Source: Streptomyces varsoviensis
Lineage (GTDB): Bacteria > Actinomycetota > Actinomycetes > Streptomycetales > Streptomycetaceae
Length of the DNA stretch: 64,000 nt
Direction: 5' to 3'
Assembly (NCBI RefSeq): GCF_000718635.1
Contig: NZ_JOBF01000003.1
Location: 868,001 to 932,000 of the forward strand
In this document: piece by piece, positions 17,157-26,914 of the stretch
How positions within the stretch are numbered: the first letter of the stretch is position 1
Layout of the letters: each line of letters begins with the position of its first letter
Translations under genes and position numbers: made by a program
Notes under the pieces: model-generated
Told to the model about the DNA's origin: nothing
Database searches by the model: none
The model's input: the letters and a program-made list of their open reading frames with translations, nothing else

Positions 17157-17206
17157 ATGCGGGCCGTCCCCTTTCCCCGAGCGCCCGCCTCACGTGGAGG
17201 AATCCG

Positions 17207-18511
17207 ATGAGCACGGCCACCGCTACGGCCCCACCCGCGAAGAAGCGGGGGTCCGGGCTGTTCCAAGGACTGCAGAAGGTCGGCCGCAGTCTCCAGTTGC
17301 CGATCGCCGTTCTCCCCGCGGCCGGCATCCTGAACCGGCTCGGGCAGCCCGATGTCTTCGGCCCCGACGGACTGGGCTGGGACAAGGTCGCCAAGGTCTT
17401 CTCGGGCGCCGGCGGCATCCTGTTCGACTCCTCGCTCGGCCTGCCGCTGCTCTTCTGCATCGGCGTCGCCATCGGCTTCGCCAAGAAGGCCGACGGCTCG
17501 ACGGCGCTCGCCGCGGTCACCGGGTTCCTCGTCTACTACTCGGTGATCCACCAGTTCCCCATCGCCTGCGCGGACGGCTCGAAGTTCGCCTCCACCAGCT
17601 CGCTCACCGGGGCCTGCATACCCGCTCACGGTGACGCCGTGGCCGCCTCGTACCAGAACCCCGGCGTGCTCGGCGGCATCATCATGGGGCTGCTCAGCGC
17701 GGTCCTGTGGCAGCGGTTCCACCGCACCAAGCTCGTCGACTGGCTGGGCTTCTTCAACGGCCGCCGTCTGGTGCCGATCATCATGGCGTTCGTCGGCACC
17801 GCCATGGGCGTGCTGGTCGTCGTCGGCTGGCAGCCGATCGGCGACGCGATCACCAGCTTCGGCGAGTGGATGACGGGGCTGGGCTCCGTCGGCGCGGGCC
17901 TCTTCGGCCTGATCAACCGCGCGCTGATCCCGGTCGGCATGCACCAGTTCGTCAACACCGTCTCCTGGTTCCAGCTCGGCGACTTCACCAACGCGGCGGG
18001 CCAGCTCGTACACGGCGACATCAACCGCTTCATGGCGGGCGACAAGAGCGCCGGCCTCTTCACCTCCGGCTTCTTCCCGATCATGATGTTCGGCCTGCCG
18101 GCCGCCGCCCTGGCCATCGCGCACTGCGCCCGCCCCGAGCGCCGCAAGGCCGTGCTGGGCATGATGCTCTCGCTGGCGCTGACCTCGTTCGTCACCGGCA
18201 TCACCGAGCCGATCGAGTTCTCCTTCATGTTCATCGCCCCGCTGCTGTACGCGGTGCACGCGGTGCTGACGGCCCTGTCGATGAGCATCACCTGGGCGCT
18301 CGGCGTCCATGACGGCTTCACGTTCTCGGCCGGTCTGATCGACTACGCGCTGAACTGGAACCTCGCCACCAAGCCATGGATGATCATCCCGATCGGCCTG
18401 TGTTTCGCGGTGGTCTACTACGTGCTCTTCCGCTTCGTGATCACCAAGTTCAACCTCACCACCCCGGGCCGCGAACCCGAGGAAGAGGTCGAGGACCTCA
18501 CCAAGGCGTAG
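17207..18511 (+). CDS. nagE2: PTS N-acetylglucosamine EIIC permease, second paralogue
   Basis: 434 residues. Same EIIC layout as nagE1: SLQLPIAVLPAAGILNRLGQ, GLPLLFCIGVAIGFAKKADG, FVTGITEPIEFSFMFIAPLL and LGVHDGFTFSAGLIDYALN. In S. coelicolor the gene in this position is the main GlcNAc permease and key to GlcNAc sensing, which fits the two operators in front of it here. GTGGAGG precedes ATG 17207. The central insert (CADGSKFASTSSLTGACIP) with two cysteines is the least conserved part versus nagE1. A strong terminator follows. Confidence 0.93.
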   Translation: MSTATATAPPAKKRGSGLFQGLQKVGRSLQLPIAVLPAAGILNRLGQPDVFGPDGLGWDKVAKVFSGAGGILFDSSLGLPLLFCIGVAIGFAKKADGSTALAAVTGFLVYYSVIHQFPIACADGSKFASTSSLTGACIPAHGDAVAASYQNPGVLGGIIMGLLSAVLWQRFHRTKLVDWLGFFNGRRLVPIIMAFVGTAMGVLVVVGWQPIGDAITSFGEWMTGLGSVGAGLFGLINRALIPVGMHQFVNTVSWFQLGDFTNAAGQLVHGDINRFMAGDKSAGLFTSGFFPIMMFGLPAAALAIAHCARPERRKAVLGMMLSLALTSFVTGITEPIEFSFMFIAPLLYAVHAVLTALSMSITWALGVHDGFTFSAGLIDYALNWNLATKPWMIIPIGLCFAVVYYVLFRFVITKFNLTTPGREPEEEVEDLTKA

Positions 18512-18526
18512 CCACAGCGCGCTGAG

Positions 18527-18558
18527 AGGGCCCTGGAACCGGCTGGTTCCAGGGCCCT
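18527..18558. terminator. Bidirectional terminator after nagE2
   Basis: AGGGCCCTGGAACC (18527-18540) and its perfect complement (18545-18558) around GGCT, then TT. It separates nagE2 from the convergent metallo-hydrolase gene. Confidence 0.85.
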
Positions 18559-18570
18559 TTCAGCGTTCTC

Positions 18571-19323
18571 CTACAGCTCGTACACCGCCCCCGCCGTCGC
18601 CGCCTCGACCGGGCCGGCGAAGACGGATTCGGCGTCGCGGACATTGGTGACCGGGTCCGTCCACGGCGGGATGTGGGTGAGGACCAGCCGGCCCACGCGG
18701 GCGCGGGCGGCGATCTCGCCGGCCTCGCGGCCGTTGAGGTGGAGGTCGGGGATGTCCTCCTTGCCGTAGGTGAAGGAGGCCTCGCAGAGCAGCAGATCCG
18801 TGTCGGCGGAGAGGGTGTCGAGGGCGTCGCAGGGGCCGGTGTCGCCGGAGTAGGCGAGCGCCGCGGAGCCGTGCTCGACGCGGAAGCCGAACGCCTCGAC
18901 GGGGTGGCGCATCCGCTCGGCGCGGACCGTGAACGGCCCGAGGCCGAAGGAGCCGGGCGCGAGGGTGCGGAAGTCGAAGACCTCGCTCATGCACTTGTCG
19001 TCGGGCACGTCGCCGTACGCGGTGGACAGCCGCTGCTCGGTGCCCTCCGGCCCGTACACGGGGATGGCGTCGGCGCGGCCGCCCTCGTGGCGGTAGTAGC
19101 GGGCGACGAAATAGCCGCACATGTCGATGCAGTGGTCCGCGTGCAGATGCGAGAGCAGTACGGCGTCGAGGTCGTAGAGACCGATGTGTCGCTGCATCTC
19201 GCCGAGGGCGCCATTGCCCATGTCGAGCAGCAGCCTGAAGCCGTCGGCCTCCACGAGGTAACTCGAACATGCCGATTCCGCGGACGGGAACGTCCCCGAG
19301 CATCCGACGACGGTGAGCTTCAT
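18571..19323 (-). CDS. MBL-fold metallo-hydrolase
   Basis: 250 residues with the start at 19323 (GGAGG upstream). It has the metallo-beta-lactamase metal motif SHLHADHCID, an N-terminal KLTVVGCSGTFP strand, YSGDTGPCDAL with a metal-bridging Asp, and a last histidine in VLTHIPPW. This is the RNase Z/phosphodiesterase-like MBL branch (ElaC-like fold without the long exosite), so a phosphodiester substrate is plausible but not proved. It stands alone next to the GlcNAc genes, an arrangement that seems conserved in streptomycetes. Confidence 0.88.
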   Translation of the reverse strand: MKLTVVGCSGTFPSAESACSSYLVEADGFRLLLDMGNGALGEMQRHIGLYDLDAVLLSHLHADHCIDMCGYFVARYYRHEGGRADAIPVYGPEGTEQRLSTAYGDVPDDKCMSEVFDFRTLAPGSFGLGPFTVRAERMRHPVEAFGFRVEHGSAALAYSGDTGPCDALDTLSADTDLLLCEASFTYGKEDIPDLHLNGREAGEIAARARVGRLVLTHIPPWTDPVTNVRDAESVFAGPVEAATAGAVYEL

Positions 19324-19532
19324 ACGGGCGTGAACCTCCGTGGGCTGGTTCCGGTCCGGGGGCCATGCGGTCCGTTGAGCGTAAGGCTCGAATGGGGCGG
19401 TAGCTCCTCCGCCGGGCTGCCTGTGGGCGATGTCACCGGTTAGGGTGCCCAGCCCCGGCGGCTCGGCACCTGCCGGCGAGGGTTCCGGGTACGGGCGGCG
19501 CCGCCCTGCGCGCGTACGACCCGGCCCCGCCG

Positions 19533-19697
19533 TCAGCGGCCCAGCGCGCCGAGGTCGCGGCAGCGCGGCAGCCCGGCGGTCAGCTCCAGGAAACCGTCGT
19601 GCAGCCGCCCGTTGGTCGCCAGCACCGACATGTCGCCGCTGAGCAGGAGGGCCGGGTCGGCGGGCGGTGCGGCTGAAGGGGCAGGGGGTGGAGTCAT
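19533..19697 (-). CDS. Small protein of unknown function (54 aa)
   Basis: Short frame on the minus strand from ATG 19697 to TGA 19533. From residue 10 onward essentially every codon ends in G or C, and the peptide is sensible (LLLSGDMSVLATNGRLHDG, then FLELTAGLPRCRDLGALGR). There is no good Shine-Dalgarno and the first nine residues are Pro/Ala-rich. It may be a real small protein or the remnant of a longer one; no family recognised. Confidence 0.5.
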   Translation of the reverse strand: MTPPPAPSAAPPADPALLLSGDMSVLATNGRLHDGFLELTAGLPRCRDLGALGR

Positions 19698-19821
19698 CCG
19701 CAGAGCCTGGCATGGCAGTGCCGGACCCGGCAGGGGTGGGTACGGTCGAAGGCGGGGCCGAGCGCGGAGATCCCAGAGACTTCAGGGACCCCGGGGATCA
19801 CAGCGAAAGGAGGCGGGCACG

Positions 19822-21283
<1,462 letters not shown>

Positions 21284-21397
21284 TCAGGCGGCAGGGCGGC
21301 GCGGACACATCGCGCTGGCGAGGCGGCACAGGTCGACGTGCAGCCGCGCCACGAGCAGCGTGCCCGGCGTCTTCTCGCTCACGTCGTGGAAAACCAT
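21284..21397 (-). CDS. Putative cysteine-responsive leader peptide before cysO-cysM
   Basis: A 37-residue frame ending 88 bp before cysO. Its core LLVARLHVDLCRLASAMC is the conserved block of the actinobacterial putative leader peptides found in front of sulfur-metabolism genes. Two Cys codons lie 9 residues apart within it. Slow decoding of these codons under cysteine shortage could change folding of the downstream leader, which contains G+C-rich pairing segments (around 21235-21260). Start 21397 is chosen as the ATG; an internal GTG is possible. Attenuation is inference by analogy with Cys-rich leaders in mycobacteria. Confidence 0.7.
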   Translation of the reverse strand: MVFHDVSEKTPGTLLVARLHVDLCRLASAMCPRRPAA

Positions 21398-21550
21398 GGG
21401 CTCATCGTATCGATTCCCGTACCGCCGTCCGGGAGGTTGTCCCGGTATGCGGGCGCTTTGATCTCGTTGTACGGACGCGAGGGGCGTACGGGCGGTCGTA
21501 CGGGCGGGGCGGCGGCCTTCGTCCCGCCCCCGTCCCGCCCGCACGGCCCC

Positions 21551-21645
21551 GCTCAGCGCACCTCGACGCTCAGCACGCCTCGACACGCAGTACGCCTGGA
21601 CTCGATGCTCAGTACGCCTCGCCGCGGTGCTCAGTACGCCTCGAC
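21551..21645. repeat. Tandem copies of the mec+ 3' end
   Basis: On the minus strand the last codons and stop of mec+ read GAGGCGTACTGAGC; four further imperfect copies (GAGGCGTACTGAGC, CAGGCGTACTGCGT, GAGGCGTGCTGAGC, GAGGTGCGCTGAGC) follow at spacings of about 17-20 bp. Confidence 0.75.
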
Positions 21646-22056
21646 GATCTTGACGTCTTCCTCCGTGATCACACCGTCCACGATGCGGTACGAGCGGAAG
21701 GAGACGGGGCCCTCCTCGTTGCCGCACTCGGCGGTGGACACCAGCACATAGTGGGCGCCCGGCTCGTTGGCGTAGCTGACGTCCGTACGCGAGGGGTACG
21801 CCTCGGTCGCGGTGTGCGAGTGGTAGACGATGACGGGTTCCTCGTCGCGGTCGTCCATGTCGCGGTAGAGCTTGAGCAGGTCCGTGGAGTCGAACTCGTA
21901 GAACGTGGGCGAGCGCGCGGCGTTGAGCATCGGGATGAACCGCTCGGGGCGGTCGGCGCCCGCCGGGCCCGCGACCACTCCGCACGCCTCGTCGGGGTGG
22001 TCGGCGCGGGCGTGCGCCACGATCCGGTCGTGGAGGGCCTGGGTGATGGTCAGCAT
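21631..22056 (-). CDS. mec: JAMM/MPN+ metalloprotease Mec+ for the CysO pathway
   Basis: 141 residues. The zinc site is complete: Glu23 in DEACG, His79 and His81 in YHSHT, Ser89 and Asp92 in PSRTD. In mycobacteria the homologue releases cysteine from the CysO-cysteine adduct; here it may also remove the Met-Arg tail of CysO. The gene lies upstream of the leader peptide, cysO and cysM on the same strand, with 233 bp between, so it may be on the same transcript. Its own 3' end is copied in tandem downstream. Confidence 0.92.
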   Translation of the reverse strand: MLTITQALHDRIVAHARADHPDEACGVVAGPAGADRPERFIPMLNAARSPTFYEFDSTDLLKLYRDMDDRDEEPVIVYHSHTATEAYPSRTDVSYANEPGAHYVLVSTAECGNEEGPVSFRSYRIVDGVITEEDVKIVEAY

Positions 22057-22074
22057 GGCGTCAGCATAAAAGGG

Positions 22075-22105
22075 CCCGCCCGTACCGATGAACGGTACGG
22101 GCGGG
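22075..22105 (-). terminator. Terminator of the amino acid permease gene
   Basis: 13-bp perfect stem, CCCGCCCGTACCG (22075-22087) with its complement (22093-22105), loop of 5, then CCCTTTTAT on the minus strand. It lies 48 bp after the permease stop and 18 bp before mec+. Confidence 0.8.
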
Positions 22106-22152
22106 TCCGGATGCTGGACGTACGGCGAGGCGGCAGGAGAGGCGGCTTCCCC

Positions 22153-23661
22153 TCAGTCCCCCTGCCCGGTCCGCTCGGCCTCCCCGGCCGCCGTGCCCTG
22201 GGCGACGAGGACCGGGTGGCCCTTGCGTTCGAAGGCCTCTGGGTTGCGGGCCTTGAGCGCGAAGTACCCGATCACCAGGATCGCCGCCCACACCGGCGCC
22301 GCGTACAGGGAGACGCGGGCCTCCTTGTCGACGCCCATCAGGACGATCACCATCGCGATGAAGGCGAGCGCGAAGATGCTGGTCCAGGGGGCGCCGGGGG
22401 CCCGGAAGCTGGACTGCGGGAGCAGGCCGCGGCCGGCCAGCCGGCGGTAGCGCAGTTGGGAGAGGAGGATCATGATCCACGCCCACATGCCGGAGATGGT
22501 CGCGAACGAGACGACGTAGTTGAACGCCTCGCCGGGCCACTGGTAGTTGATCCACACGCCGACGAGCATCAGCGCCACGGACACCGCGGTGCCGCGCGTC
22601 GGCAGCCCGTTCCCGCTCAGGTAGTTGAAGATCTTCGGGCCCTGGCCGTTGCGGGAGAGGTCGCGGAGCATGCGGCCGGTGGAGTACATGCCGGAGTTGG
22701 CGGAGGAGAGCGCCGCGGTGAGCACCACGAAGTTGATGATGCCCGCACCGGCCGGCAGGCCGATCTTCGCGAACGCCGCGACGAAGGGGCTGGTGTCCGG
22801 CAGGAACACGGTCCAGGGGACCACGGACAGGATGATGATGAGCGCGCCGATGTAGAAGACGGCGATGCGCCAGGGCACGGTGTTGATGGCCTTGGGCAGG
22901 ACCTTCTTCGGGTCGCTCGCCTCGCCCGCGGTGACGCCGACGAGTTCGACGGCGAGGAAGGCGAACATCACGATCTGAAGGGTCATCAACGTGCCGTGGA
23001 TTCCGTGCGGGAAGAATCCGCCGTGGGACCAGAGGTTGGTGAAGGAGGCGGTGTCACCGGCCTTGGAGAAGCCGAGAGTTATCACGCCGAGGCCGATGAG
23101 GATCATGCCGATGATGGCCGTGACCTTGACCATCGAGAACCAGAACTCCAGCTCCCCGAAGAGCTTGACCGAGATCAGGTTGACGCCGAAGAGGATGACC
23201 GTGAAGACAAGGGCGGACACCCACTGCGGGATGTCCTTGTTCCAGTAATGCACATAAGTGGCCGCGGCGGTCACTTCCGTGATGCCGGTGACGACCCAGA
23301 AAAGCCAGTAGGTCCAGCCGGTGACAAACCCCCAGAACGGGCCGAGGAATTCTCGTGCGTACTCCGAGAAGGAACCCGACACCGGGCGGTACATGAGCAG
23401 TTCGCCCAGTGCCCGCATGATGAAGAAGATGACCAGACCCGCCGCGGCGTAGGCGAGGATCAGGCTGGGCCCGGCCTTGGTGATGGCCTTGCCCGCACCG
23501 AGGAAGAGGCCGGTGCCGATGGCGCCGCCGATGGCGATCATCTGGATCTGACGGTTGCCCAGTCCGCGCTGGTAACCCTCTTCGGAAGCTCCCTGGCCGC
23601 TTCCGTCCTGCTCTGCGGCTGCCGCACCCGCGGCGTGGTCCGCGACCTGCTCAGAGGTCAT
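22153..23661 (-). CDS. APC-superfamily amino acid permease (AAT family, AnsP/GabP-like)
   Basis: 502 residues with twelve membrane helices. The AAT signature is clear: GYQRGLGNRQIQMIAIGG then AIGTGLFLGAG in helix 1, GELLMYRPVSGSFSEYAREF, NLISVKLFGELEFWFSMVKV, and FAFLAVELVGVTAGEASDP. It should be a proton-coupled amino acid importer; closest by eye to asparagine/aromatic/GABA types, and the exact substrate cannot be fixed. ATG 23661 is taken; open frame upstream lacks codon bias. A terminator follows, so it is a single transcription unit next to the cysteine genes. Confidence 0.88.
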   Translation of the reverse strand: MTSEQVADHAAGAAAAEQDGSGQGASEEGYQRGLGNRQIQMIAIGGAIGTGLFLGAGKAITKAGPSLILAYAAAGLVIFFIMRALGELLMYRPVSGSFSEYAREFLGPFWGFVTGWTYWLFWVVTGITEVTAAATYVHYWNKDIPQWVSALVFTVILFGVNLISVKLFGELEFWFSMVKVTAIIGMILIGLGVITLGFSKAGDTASFTNLWSHGGFFPHGIHGTLMTLQIVMFAFLAVELVGVTAGEASDPKKVLPKAINTVPWRIAVFYIGALIIILSVVPWTVFLPDTSPFVAAFAKIGLPAGAGIINFVVLTAALSSANSGMYSTGRMLRDLSRNGQGPKIFNYLSGNGLPTRGTAVSVALMLVGVWINYQWPGEAFNYVVSFATISGMWAWIMILLSQLRYRRLAGRGLLPQSSFRAPGAPWTSIFALAFIAMVIVLMGVDKEARVSLYAAPVWAAILVIGYFALKARNPEAFERKGHPVLVAQGTAAGEAERTGQGD

Positions 23662-23700
23662 GGTGGTGCGCCTTTCTCCATAACGACCCGGTCTCTGCCC

Positions 23701-23717
23701 GGATCGGGTCCCGATCC
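23701..23717. promoter_or_regulatory. Inverted repeat just upstream of the permease start
   Basis: GGATCGGG (23701-23708) and CCCGATCC (23710-23717) with one base between, 40 bp before the start codon. It could be an operator or a 5' leader hairpin. Confidence 0.4.
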
Positions 23718-24018
23718 CCCCGGATGGAGTTCCTGCGAGCCGACGGTCGGCCGGCGCGGCGCCCGCGTGCGACATGGGTGGCGTCGCGACGGCAGGTCGT
23801 GAAGATTTATCACGGCCGTGACGAGATCAACACCGCCGAATGTGGACCCGGCCACAGAAAAAGTAGGACAATTAGTCCGGAGTGTGGCGATAATTCCGAC
23901 TACGGTGACGGGATCGTTATCCGGATTTGAGGGCCCGTTGAGCGAACGCCCCGCGCCGCTCCCCCGCCGCCCTCTCAACGCCCCCTCGGCCGTTTCTCCG
24001 GGCAAATCCGGAGCCCGA

Positions 24019-24105
24019 CATACCGGCAAGCGGGCAGTACCTTCGCACCCCGCCATACCGGCAAACGGGCAGCGCCTTCGCGCCCCGCCATACCGGCGCC
24101 CCGGC
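24019..24105. repeat. 35-bp tandem repeat, 2.5 copies
   Basis: Units begin CATACCGGC at 24019, 24054 and 24089, a period of exactly 35 bp; the third copy is cut after about 17 bp. Units 1 and 2 differ at a few positions. Confidence 0.8.
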
Positions 24106-24130
24106 CTATTGGGGCACCGGCACATCGGAT

Positions 24131-24733
24131 TCAGGGCATAAGGGTTTCCACAAGCGTCTCCTGGAGCCCGCCGAGCCACAGATATGCCATGACCATCGGC
24201 TTGCGCGGATCGTCGTCCGGCAGCCGGAAGAGCATTTCGCTGTCGTCGTCGGCGGCGATCTCCAGCCGGGTCCCGATGGCCAGCCGCAGATCGTTGAGGG
24301 CGCCGAGCCACTGCCGGGACTCCTCGGGTCGCAGCTTGAGCACCGCGCCGCCGTCGCCCGCGGCCGTCACCGAGTCGAGCGAACGCACGACGGCCAGGGC
24401 GTCCTCACGCTTGCGGGTCCGCAGGTCGTTCTCGGTGAAGCGGCGGAACTCGGCGGACCGCTCGCGCGCCTCGTTCTCCTCGGCGGAGTCCGGCTTCACG
24501 TCCGGGCCGCCGTAGGCGTCCGGGAAGAGCCGGGCCAGCGCCGGGTCGGCGGGCGGTTCGCTCGGGCCCTCCGCGAAGAGCCGGGCCAGCGGGTCCTCGC
24601 CCTCGGGGCCGCTGTCGCCCGGCCCGATCAGCTCCAGGAGCTGCACGGCCAGGCTGCGCAGGATGGAGAGTTCGACCTCGTCGAGGGCGATGGCGGCCCC
24701 GCCGCCGGAAATCGGCTCGAAATGTCCGGTCAT
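24131..24733 (-). CDS. DUF2017 family protein coupled to clpS
   Basis: 200 residues, cytoplasmic, acidic. It shows IALDEVELSILRSLAVQLLEL near the N-terminus (listed in part), an Asp/Pro-rich middle, RRFTENDLRTRKREDALAVV, and a C-terminal WLGGLQETLVETLMP helix, the DUF2017 pattern. Start and the clpS stop share a base (TGATG at 24733), so the pair is translationally coupled, as is usual in actinobacteria. Function unknown; the constant link to ClpS suggests a role in regulated proteolysis. Confidence 0.85.
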   Translation of the reverse strand: MTGHFEPISGGGAAIALDEVELSILRSLAVQLLELIGPGDSGPEGEDPLARLFAEGPSEPPADPALARLFPDAYGGPDVKPDSAEENEARERSAEFRRFTENDLRTRKREDALAVVRSLDSVTAAGDGGAVLKLRPEESRQWLGALNDLRLAIGTRLEIAADDDSEMLFRLPDDDPRKPMVMAYLWLGGLQETLVETLMP

Positions 24734-25044
24734 CAGCGGTCCTGCTGAAGCGTCGCCCACAGCCCGTAGCCGTGCATCGCCTGCACGTCGCGCTCCATCT
24801 CCTCGCGGCTGCCGCTCGACACGGTGGCGCGGCCCTTGTGGTGGACGTCCAGCATCAGCTTGTGCGCCTTGTCCTTGGAGTAGCCGAAGTACGACTGGAA
24901 GACGTACGTCACATAGCTCATGAGGTTCACGGGGTCGTTGTGTACGAGCGTGACCCAGGGGACGTCGGGCTCAGGCACCGCGGAGGGTGCCTCGCTCGAC
25001 TCGGGACGTTCGATCTCGACCGGTGCGACGCTCACGGGTTCCAT
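24733..25044 (-). CDS. clpS: ATP-dependent Clp protease adaptor ClpS
   Basis: 103 residues. It delivers N-degron proteins to the ClpAP/ClpCP protease. The key region is intact: [20 protein letters not shown] contains the Asn-Asp that binds the substrate N-terminus, followed by [18 protein letters not shown] and [21 protein letters not shown] disordered N-terminal extension of about 35 residues precedes the core, as usual. ATG 25044 is preferred over an upstream frame extension. It is divergent from pncB. Confidence 0.95.
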   Translation of the reverse strand: MEPVSVAPVEIERPESSEAPSAVPEPDVPWVTLVHNDPVNLMSYVTYVFQSYFGYSKDKAHKLMLDVHHKGRATVSSGSREEMERDVQAMHGYGLWATLQQDR

Positions 25045-25192
25045 GCTGCCACCCCGGGTGGGCCATCGCACAAACGGTCCCTAGAAATCGTCACTCTGAC
25101 GAGTATTCGGGGTAGCATCCGTTCAGCGCGGAAGCATCGCGAGCGCGGAGCACGGCAAGCACTAAGGGCACGAAAAAGCGAGGTAGGCCGAA

Positions 25193-26521
25193 GTGAACGC
25201 TGCGGACCTGGGGCTGCCGGTGGAGGTGCCGTCCACGGCCCTCTTCACCGACCGATACGAACTCACGATGTTGCAGGCCGCCCTGCGGGCCGGCACCGCC
25301 GACCGCCGCTCGGTCTTCGAGGTGTTCACCCGCCGGCTCCCCGAGGGGCGCCGGTACGGCGTCGTCGCGGGCACCGGCCGGGTGCTGGACGCCGTCGAGA
25401 ACTTCCGCTTCGACAGCGCCGTACTCGACTTCATGGCCGAGCAGAAGATCGTCGACGAGCCGACCCTGGAATGGCTCGCCGACTACCGCTTCCGCGGCGA
25501 CATCTGGGGCTACCCCGAGGGCGAGGTGTACTTCCCCGGCTCGCCGATCATGCGCGTCGAGGGCACCTTCGCCGAGGCGGTGCTGCTGGAGACGGTGATC
25601 CTCTCCATCCTCAACCACGACTCGGCGGTCGCCGCCGCGGCCTCCCGGATGTCGGTGGCCGCGGGCGACCGGCCGCTGATGGAGATGGGCGCGCGCCGCA
25701 CCCACGAGCTGGCCGCCGTCGCCGCCGCCCGCGCCGCGTACGTCGGCGGCTTCGCCACCACCTCCGACCTCGCGGCCGGCTTCCGCTACAACATCCCGAC
25801 CGTGGGCACCAGCGCGCACGCCTTCACCCTGCTGCACGACAGCGAGCGCGACGCCTTCACCGCACAGGTCGACTCGCTCGGCGGCCGTACGACCCTGCTG
25901 GTCGACACCTACGACGTCACCGAGGCCGTACGCACCGCCGTGGAGGTGGCCGGGCCGGAGCTGGGCGCGGTCCGCATCGACTCCGGCGACCTGCTGCTGA
26001 TCGCGCACCGGGTACGCCAGCAGCTCGACGACCTGGGCGCGGACAAGACGAAGATCGTGGTGACCAGCGACCTCGACGAGTACGCGATCGCCTCGCTGGC
26101 CGCCGCGCCCGTGGACGCGTACGGGGTCGGCACCCAGCTCGTCACCGGCAGCGGCCACCCGACCTGCTCCATGGTCTACAAGCTGGTGGCCCGCGCCGAC
26201 TCGAACGAGCCGGCGGGCCCGCTGCGCCCGGTGGCGAAGAAGTCCATGGGCGCGAAGTCCTCGGCCGGCGGCCGCAAGTGGGCGGCCCGCCGCCCCGACG
26301 CGGACGGCATCGCCGAGGCCGAGGTCGTGGGCACCGGCCCCGTCCCGGACGAGCTGGCCGGCCACCTGCTCCAGGTGCCGCTCGTGCGCGAGGGCGAGGT
26401 CGTCGCCCGCGAGCCGCTGGACGCCGCCCGCGACCGCCACATCCGGGCCCGCGCCGGGCTGCCGATGTCGGCGACGCAGCTCTCCCGGGGCGAGGCCGTG
26501 CTGCCGACGGAGTACGTGTGA
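25193..26521 (+). CDS. pncB: Nicotinate phosphoribosyltransferase
   Basis: 442 residues, GTG start at 25193. It makes nicotinate mononucleotide from nicotinate and PRPP in NAD salvage. It opens with ALFTDRYELTMLQAALRAG and carries EVFTRRLPEGRRYGVVAG, GTSAHAFTLLHDSE (the catalytic/phosphorylated histidine region), LLVDTYD, AVRIDSGDLLLIA and the PRPP-site loop AYGVGTQLVTGSG. Length is normal. The pncA nicotinamidase gene, providing its substrate, lies 0.4 kb downstream on the same strand. The last codons and stop are repeated in tandem after the gene. Confidence 0.95.
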   Translation: MNAADLGLPVEVPSTALFTDRYELTMLQAALRAGTADRRSVFEVFTRRLPEGRRYGVVAGTGRVLDAVENFRFDSAVLDFMAEQKIVDEPTLEWLADYRFRGDIWGYPEGEVYFPGSPIMRVEGTFAEAVLLETVILSILNHDSAVAAAASRMSVAAGDRPLMEMGARRTHELAAVAAARAAYVGGFATTSDLAAGFRYNIPTVGTSAHAFTLLHDSERDAFTAQVDSLGGRTTLLVDTYDVTEAVRTAVEVAGPELGAVRIDSGDLLLIAHRVRQQLDDLGADKTKIVVTSDLDEYAIASLAAAPVDAYGVGTQLVTGSGHPTCSMVYKLVARADSNEPAGPLRPVAKKSMGAKSSAGGRKWAARRPDADGIAEAEVVGTGPVPDELAGHLLQVPLVREGEVVAREPLDAARDRHIRARAGLPMSATQLSRGEAVLPTEYV

Positions 26522-26640
26522 GCGAGGCCGCACTGTCCGCGGGTGACGTGTGAGCGGGGCCGTACCGTCCATGGATGACGTGTGAGCGGGGCCGTACCGT
26601 CCATGGATGACGTGTGAGCGGGGCCGCTGCCGACAGAGTC
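26514..26640. repeat. 32-bp tandem repeat copying the pncB 3' end
   Basis: ACGTGTGAGCG, which includes the pncB stop, recurs at 26514, 26546, 26578 and 26610, a period of exactly 32 bp. The second and third units are identical over GTACCGTCCATGGATGACG; the first (inside/at the stop) and fourth have diverged. Confidence 0.85.
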
Positions 26641-26914
26641 CGCGCGAGCGGGCTCACGGAGTGTGTGCAAGGGGGCGCGCGGAGTACGCGGAGGGGGCGC
26701 AGGGCCGCTGAACACGCCCTTTGCCGCCGCGCCGCGCCAGCGGACGAGTCGGCGGGCGCGGCGGAGGGCAAGGTTCCGCCCGACGGGAACCGGTTGGTTC
26801 GAACGCCCTCTCCCGTAACGCCCCCGCACTCACTACCCTCGGTCACAACGAGTCGGTCCGCACGTTCCCCGAAAACCCCCCACCGCCCGAGGCCCCTGCC
26901 AAAGGATGCGCACC
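26522..26914. other. Intergenic region between pncB and pncA
   Basis: 393 bp with the 32-bp repeats in its first third and no supported gene. The part at 26800-26880 (with TCGGTCACAACGAGTCGG) is the least G+C-rich and may contain a pncA promoter. Confidence 0.45.

Larger units (their letters stand above)
23662..24130. other. Intergenic region upstream of the permease
   Basis: 469 bp with no supported gene. It holds a 17-bp inverted repeat (23701-23717), a 12-bp palindrome TCACGGCCGTGA (23810-23821) in an A/T-richer part likely to contain the permease promoter, and 2.5 copies of a 35-bp repeat (24019-24105) near the DUF2017 gene end. Confidence 0.6.
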
